Of a DNA stretch of 9,575 bases, positions 6,073-9,575 are shown in pieces. Made by a program: the position numbers and the translations under genes. Source of the DNA: Bacteroidales bacterium (GTDB taxonomy: Bacteria > Bacteroidota > Bacteroidia > Bacteroidales > UBA12077); assembly GCA_030635365.1 (NCBI GenBank), contig DAOVYZ010000093.1, forward strand, positions 1 through 9,575, in the 5' to 3' direction. The notes below the pieces were generated by a model. That model had not been told where the DNA came from and searched no databases. It saw only the letters and a list, made by a program, of their open reading frames with translations. The number at the start of each line of letters is the position of its first letter. Within the stretch, counting starts at the first letter, position 1.

Positions 6073-8226
6073 TTATGCTAAAGCATAATCGAGTTGTTTC
6101 TTTTCTAAATCTGCACGTAATATTTTAATCCTAACGGAGTCTCCTAACTGAAAAGTCTTCTTATTTCTTCTTCCAATAATCGAATAATTATCTTCATCAA
6201 AGAAGTAATAATCATCATCCAGTTCTCGAATATGAACAAGGCCTTCACATTTACTTTCGTTTAGTTCTACATAAAACCCCCATTCAGTTACACCGGAAAT
6301 TACTCCATCAAAAGCCTCTCCAATTTTATCTTTCATAAACTCAACCTGCTTGTACTTTATTGAAGCTCTTTCTGCTTCAGCTGCCTTTCGCTCTCTATCA
6401 GAAGCATGCTTACACATATCTTCATATTGATTCTTATTTTTGCTTTTTCCTCCGTCCATATAATCTGTTAGTAAACGATGAACCATCATATCAGGATAAC
6501 GGCGAATAGGGGAGGTAAAATGAGAATAATATTTAAAGGACAAACCATAATGTCCAAGATTCTTTGTTGAGTAAATAGCTTTAGCCATTGACCGTATCGC
6601 TAATGTTTCAATCACATTCTGCTCTTTTTTACCTTCAACAGCATCTAATAAACTATTTATTGATGTTGTAATGTTTTTTTGCCCTGATGTATTTACAGAA
6701 TATCCAAAACGCTGAATAAATCTCGAAAATTTCTCAAGCTTTTCGGGGTCTGGTTTATCATGAATTCTATACACAAAAGTTTTTGCCTTTTGCCCTTTTT
6801 CTACCTGACCTATAAATTCCGCAACCCGCTTATTTGCTAAAAGCATAAATTCTTCGATAAGTTGATTTGACTCTTTATGTTCTTTAAAATATACACCCAA
6901 AGGCTTACCCTTTTCATCAATGTCGAATTTCACTTCTACACGTTCAAATGAAATGGCACCATTTTTAAATCTTCTGGCACGAATTTTCTTCGCCAAATCA
7001 TTTAGCACTAACAGTTTCTCTTTAAGTTCTCCATTGCCACCTTCAATTATTGCTTGTGCCTCCTCATAACTAAATCGTTTATCCGAATTTATTACTGTTC
7101 GCCCAATCCATTGATCTAAAATGTCTGCATTTTCATCTAGCTCAAAAACAATGCTATAGCAAAGCTTTTCTTCGTTTGGACGCAAACTACATACATTGTT
7201 TGAAAGTTTTTCGGGAATCATAGGGATTACTCTATCGACTAAATAAACGGATGTTGCACGTTCAAAAGCTTCTTTTTCAACTATTGATTCTGGTGTTACA
7301 TAATGTGTAACATCAGCAATATGAACGCCAACTTGCCAATTCCCGTTTCCCAGTTTTTGAATTGATAGTGCATCATCAAAATCTTTTGCATCAGCAGGGT
7401 CAATGGTAAATGTTGGTATTTCACGAAAATCCCTGCGCGATTTATAATCCTTTTCGGTAATTACATCAGAAACCTTATTTGCGGCATCCTCTACTCTTTT
7501 ATCAAATGCATATGGCAAATCAAATTCAGCTAATATAGCATGCATCTCAGTTTCATTCTCACCCGGTTTTCCTAATACATTAACTACTTCTCCAAACGGA
7601 TTTCTATATTTTTCCGGCCATTCGGTAATTTGTACAACTACCTTATCACCACTTTGCGCTCCTTTCAATTTTGTTAAGGGTAAAAATACATCATAAGGCA
7701 TTTGTCGACTGTTGGCTACCATAAAAGCAAAGTTTTTCGATACTTCTACTACTCCAACAATATTTATATTTGACCTTTTTATAATCTCAACAACTTCTCC
7801 TTCAGGCTGTCTTCCTCTCTTTTTTGCATATAAAAAGACCTTCACAGTATCTCCATTCAAAGCATGGTTTAAATTTGATTGTGTTACAAAAATATCTTCG
7901 TCTGATTCTTCTGAAATAATATAGCCGGTACCTTTCAACGTAAGTTGAACTTCGCCAGTTACATATCCCCCTTGCTTTGTAAGCTTGAATTTCCCTCTTG
8001 ATATTTCTACTAAGGCTCCAGAATCTCTTAATTCGTATAATATTGCAGTTATTAAACCTTTTGTTGAATCATCTTTTATTTCAAATTGTTTTGCTATTTG
8101 TTTGTAGTTAAATAGTTTTGTTGGATTGTTAGAAAATAATCCAATTATCTTATTTGTAAACATTTGTTTATTCATTCTAAAGCTCCGGCTCTTCTTTCCC
8201 TTCCACTTCTTATCTTTTTTACTCAT
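6073..8226 (-). CDS. rnr: Ribonuclease R (RNB family 3'-5' exoribonuclease)
   Basis: A 717-residue processive cytoplasmic 3'-to-5' exoribonuclease that degrades structured RNA and takes part in mRNA and rRNA quality control. Domains in order: a Lys-rich start (1-20), a winged-helix region (about 22-85), cold-shock OB folds (about 86-220), the RNB catalytic domain (about 265-590) and a C-terminal S1 domain (about 635-717). The metal-binding cluster IDPADAKDFDDA gives Asp276, Asp282, Asp284 and Asp285, matching E. coli RNase R Asp272, 278, 280 and 281; HFTSPIRRYPDMMVHR (569-584) is the conserved RNB end motif. The presence of the winged helix favours RNase R over RNase II. It ends right after S1 (LDYALA), lacking the basic C-terminal tail of the E. 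coli enzyme. ATGs at codons 18 and 22 are alternatives, but starting at codon 1 keeps the basic head. It is the last gene of a probable three-gene operon, 49 bp after the reductase. Confidence 0.97.
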   Translation of the reverse strand: MSKKDKKWKGKKSRSFRMNKQMFTNKIIGLFSNNPTKLFNYKQIAKQFEIKDDSTKGLITAILYELRDSGALVEISRGKFKLTKQGGYVTGEVQLTLKGTGYIISEESDEDIFVTQSNLNHALNGDTVKVFLYAKKRGRQPEGEVVEIIKRSNINIVGVVEVSKNFAFMVANSRQMPYDVFLPLTKLKGAQSGDKVVVQITEWPEKYRNPFGEVVNVLGKPGENETEMHAILAEFDLPYAFDKRVEDAANKVSDVITEKDYKSRRDFREIPTFTIDPADAKDFDDALSIQKLGNGNWQVGVHIADVTHYVTPESIVEKEAFERATSVYLVDRVIPMIPEKLSNNVCSLRPNEEKLCYSIVFELDENADILDQWIGRTVINSDKRFSYEEAQAIIEGGNGELKEKLLVLNDLAKKIRARRFKNGAISFERVEVKFDIDEKGKPLGVYFKEHKESNQLIEEFMLLANKRVAEFIGQVEKGQKAKTFVYRIHDKPDPEKLEKFSRFIQRFGYSVNTSGQKNITTSINSLLDAVEGKKEQNVIETLAIRSMAKAIYSTKNLGHYGLSFKYYSHFTSPIRRYPDMMVHRLLTDYMDGGKSKNKNQYEDMCKHASDRERKAAEAERASIKYKQVEFMKDKIGEAFDGVISGVTEWGFYVELNESKCEGLVHIRELDDDYYFFDEDNYSIIGRRNKKTFQLGDSVRIKILRADLEKKQLDYALA

Positions 8227-8275
8227 AATTTTATTGTTTAATATTCAATACTAACTAATTTGTGTTATTTAATAA

Positions 8276-9292
8276 TTAGCGTATTGTTAATTCATTTTTA
8301 AACTTTTTGGCTATTTCGCCAATACTTATTTTGACAGGAGTAAAAGTTTTTCCTATCTCTTTTTTTACTTTTACGTTAGAATATTTAGATACTGATAAAC
8401 TTACTTGTACCACTTCTTTAGTGATTTCTCGTTTTTTAATTCCCAAATTACTTGCAACACCATCCAAAAGCATAGCAAGTTTTAATAATTTTTTTGTAGC
8501 TTCTTGTTTAGGTTTTTCAACTTGCATTGCTTCTGCAACTATATCAAAGAATTCTTGGTACTTTAAATTTTCTGCATTCAAAATAAATCTTTCTGCATTA
8601 ATATCGCTTTCCATTAATTGAACCATAGCATCAACCACATCTCTTACATCCACAAACCCGGTTATTCCTACTGTAAAATATTTCATTCCTTTAGCTGCCT
8701 TAGTAAACAAAGACCCACTTCCCGAACTCCAAAACCCAGGACCTAATATTACTGATGGATTTACAATAACCGCATTTAAACCTTCCTGAATACCTCTCCA
8801 TACTTCCATTTCAGATTTATACTTGCTTATTGTATATGCAGAATGGGTTTTAGATGAATTCCATTTCAGATTTTCGTCAATGAGTTCCCCATTTAATGCT
8901 TTCCCTAAAGATGCTATAGAGCTAACATGACACAATTTATCAATTTTATGACCCAAACATAAATTAACTATATTTTCAGTACCCTGTACATTAGTTTTTA
9001 TTAACTGAGTTTTGCCTTTTCCGTCAAACGTAACAATTGCTGCACTATGGTATACCTTTCGTACATTTGTAAAAGCATCTTCTAAAGAACATAAATCCAA
9101 TATATCCCCGTCGACCCAATCAATTTTTTGCATTAAGTTCTCGTAATCTTCAGAATAATATGCAAATATTTTTTTTACCTGTTTTATTTTATCACGGTCT
9201 CTAACCAATGCCTTTACAGGTTTACCATTTCTAACCAGCTGGTACAATAAGTGTGATCCAACAAGGCCCGTTCCTCCAGTAACTAATATCAT
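8276..9292 (-). CDS. NAD(P)-dependent epimerase/dehydratase, extended SDR family
   Basis: A 338-residue cytoplasmic oxidoreductase of the extended short-chain dehydrogenase/reductase group, closest in style to dihydroflavonol-4-reductase-like and 3-beta-hydroxysteroid dehydrogenase-like proteins. Residues 1-12 (MILVTGGTGLVG) hold the Rossmann dinucleotide loop TGGTGLVG. Other marks are VDGDILD (60-66), the YHSAA strand (81-85), Ser124/Ser125 in CHVSSIASLG, and the catalytic pair Tyr153-x3-Lys157 in AYTISKYKSE, followed by NPSVILGPG (178-186), all in family order. Arg31 after the second strand hints at NADP, a weak indication. The substrate cannot be told from sequence. Its ATG follows the stop of the YhbP-like gene by a single base, implying one transcript and probable translational coupling; rnr follows 49 bp later. 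Confidence 0.93.
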   Translation of the reverse strand: MILVTGGTGLVGSHLLYQLVRNGKPVKALVRDRDKIKQVKKIFAYYSEDYENLMQKIDWVDGDILDLCSLEDAFTNVRKVYHSAAIVTFDGKGKTQLIKTNVQGTENIVNLCLGHKIDKLCHVSSIASLGKALNGELIDENLKWNSSKTHSAYTISKYKSEMEVWRGIQEGLNAVIVNPSVILGPGFWSSGSGSLFTKAAKGMKYFTVGITGFVDVRDVVDAMVQLMESDINAERFILNAENLKYQEFFDIVAEAMQVEKPKQEATKKLLKLAMLLDGVASNLGIKKREITKEVVQVSLSVSKYSNVKVKKEIGKTFTPVKISIGEIAKKFKNELTIR

Positions 9293-9293
9293 T

Positions 9294-9575
9294 TTATGAG
9301 ATATTTTCTGATTCCTCTTTTCCCCAGATTAGCTTTTTCCCAAAACCTAAGCGATTATCTGTAAATTTAAGAAAACTTAATTCAACCACCCACAAATTTG
9401 TTTTCATTAACATTGCTACAGGAAATCTTTTTAGGTATCGTGCTTTTACACGTTTCAACAGTTCGTTTTTGGGTTCGTACATCTTCCCCTGGAACTGAAC
9501 TCCTTGTATTTTCCCAACAACACTGGTTTCTAAAACTATCGATCCGGCTACAATATTCTGAATTATTGCATCTTG
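9294..9575 (-). CDS. YhbP/UPF0306 family protein (partial, N-terminus beyond right edge)
   Basis: The frame is open from the right edge to a stop at 9294, giving 93 residues; an internal Met (ATG at 9482) is not the start, because the family signature continues upstream of it with GKIQGVQFQGK. Conserved pieces, from memory of E. coli YhbP, are GVQFQG, RYLKRFPVA and KFTDNRLGFGKKLIW near the C-terminus. YhbP is about 147 residues long, so roughly 50 N-terminal residues probably lie outside the window. The family has the split-barrel fold of pyridoxamine phosphate oxidase-like flavin proteins, but its reaction is not established; flavin binding here is an inference. It is the first visible gene of the minus-strand unit and ends one base before the reductase ATG. 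Confidence 0.88.
   Translation of the reverse strand, partial: QDAIIQNIVAGSIVLETSVVGKIQGVQFQGKMYEPKNELLKRVKARYLKRFPVAMLMKTNLWVVELSFLKFTDNRLGFGKKLIWGKEESENIS

Noticed and set aside
6073..6088. Inverted repeat TTATGCT-AA-AGCATAA at the end of rnr
   Set aside because: The 2-base spacer is too small for a stable RNA loop, and the sequence is accounted for by the last codons of RNase R.
7712..7924. Open frame of 70 codons on the plus strand inside rnr
   Set aside because: Antisense to the conserved cold-shock region of RNase R; Phe/Ser-rich and unrecognised.
8307..8621. Open frame of 104 codons on the plus strand inside the reductase gene
   Set aside because: Antisense to the C-terminal part of the SDR; no domain and no independent signals.
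1..9575. A defence, secretion or mobile-element system spanning several genes
   Set aside because: No transposase, integrase, nuclease-helicase pair, toxin-antitoxin pair or direct-repeat boundaries were found; all complete genes belong to widespread families or look like ordinary lipoproteins.

Overview
This window is AT-rich chromosomal DNA that looks like a member of the Bacteroidota (Bacteroidales/Marinilabiliales-like). The reasons are Bacteroidota-type protein families, short lipoprotein signals ending in an S-C lipobox, start codons without recognisable Shine-Dalgarno sequences, and several matches to the Bacteroidota -7 promoter box TAnnTTTG. Lineage is an inference from style; no marker gene fixes it.

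Layout, left to right. (1) Minus strand, 1-1564: a two-gene unit of surface or periplasmic lipoproteins. A 356-residue lipoprotein with degenerate YD-like repeats is transcribed first, followed after 22 bp by a rhodanese-domain lipoprotein that runs off the left edge. (2) Minus strand, 1671-2860: a ComF-family phosphoribosyltransferase-like protein, then a group II truncated haemoglobin with a possible promoter of its own in the 65-bp gap. (3) A 193-bp divergent intergenic region (2861-3053) with a 9-bp inverted repeat next to the comF start and a TAnnTTTG box facing the next gene. (4) Plus strand, 3054-5927: a secreted two-domain M16 zinc peptidase of 957 residues. (5) A convergent intergenic region (5928-6072) with an 18-bp perfect palindrome and a strong bidirectional terminator. 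(6) Minus strand, 6073-9575: a probable operon, in transcription order a YhbP/UPF0306-family protein (cut by the right edge), an extended short-chain dehydrogenase/reductase one base downstream, and RNase R.

Most of the window is ordinary core-genome content: protein turnover at the envelope (M16), RNA turnover (RNase R), ComF, a globin and redox-type enzymes. I see no rRNA, tRNA, CRISPR array, insertion sequence, phage gene or defence cassette, and no broken gene inside the window. Every complete reading frame is intact. No gene-free stretch exceeds 300 bp. The less routine items are the paired lipoproteins, the inverted repeat at the comF start, the palindrome after the M16 gene and the YhbP-reductase coupling. 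I found nothing that amounts to a convincing new multi-gene system.
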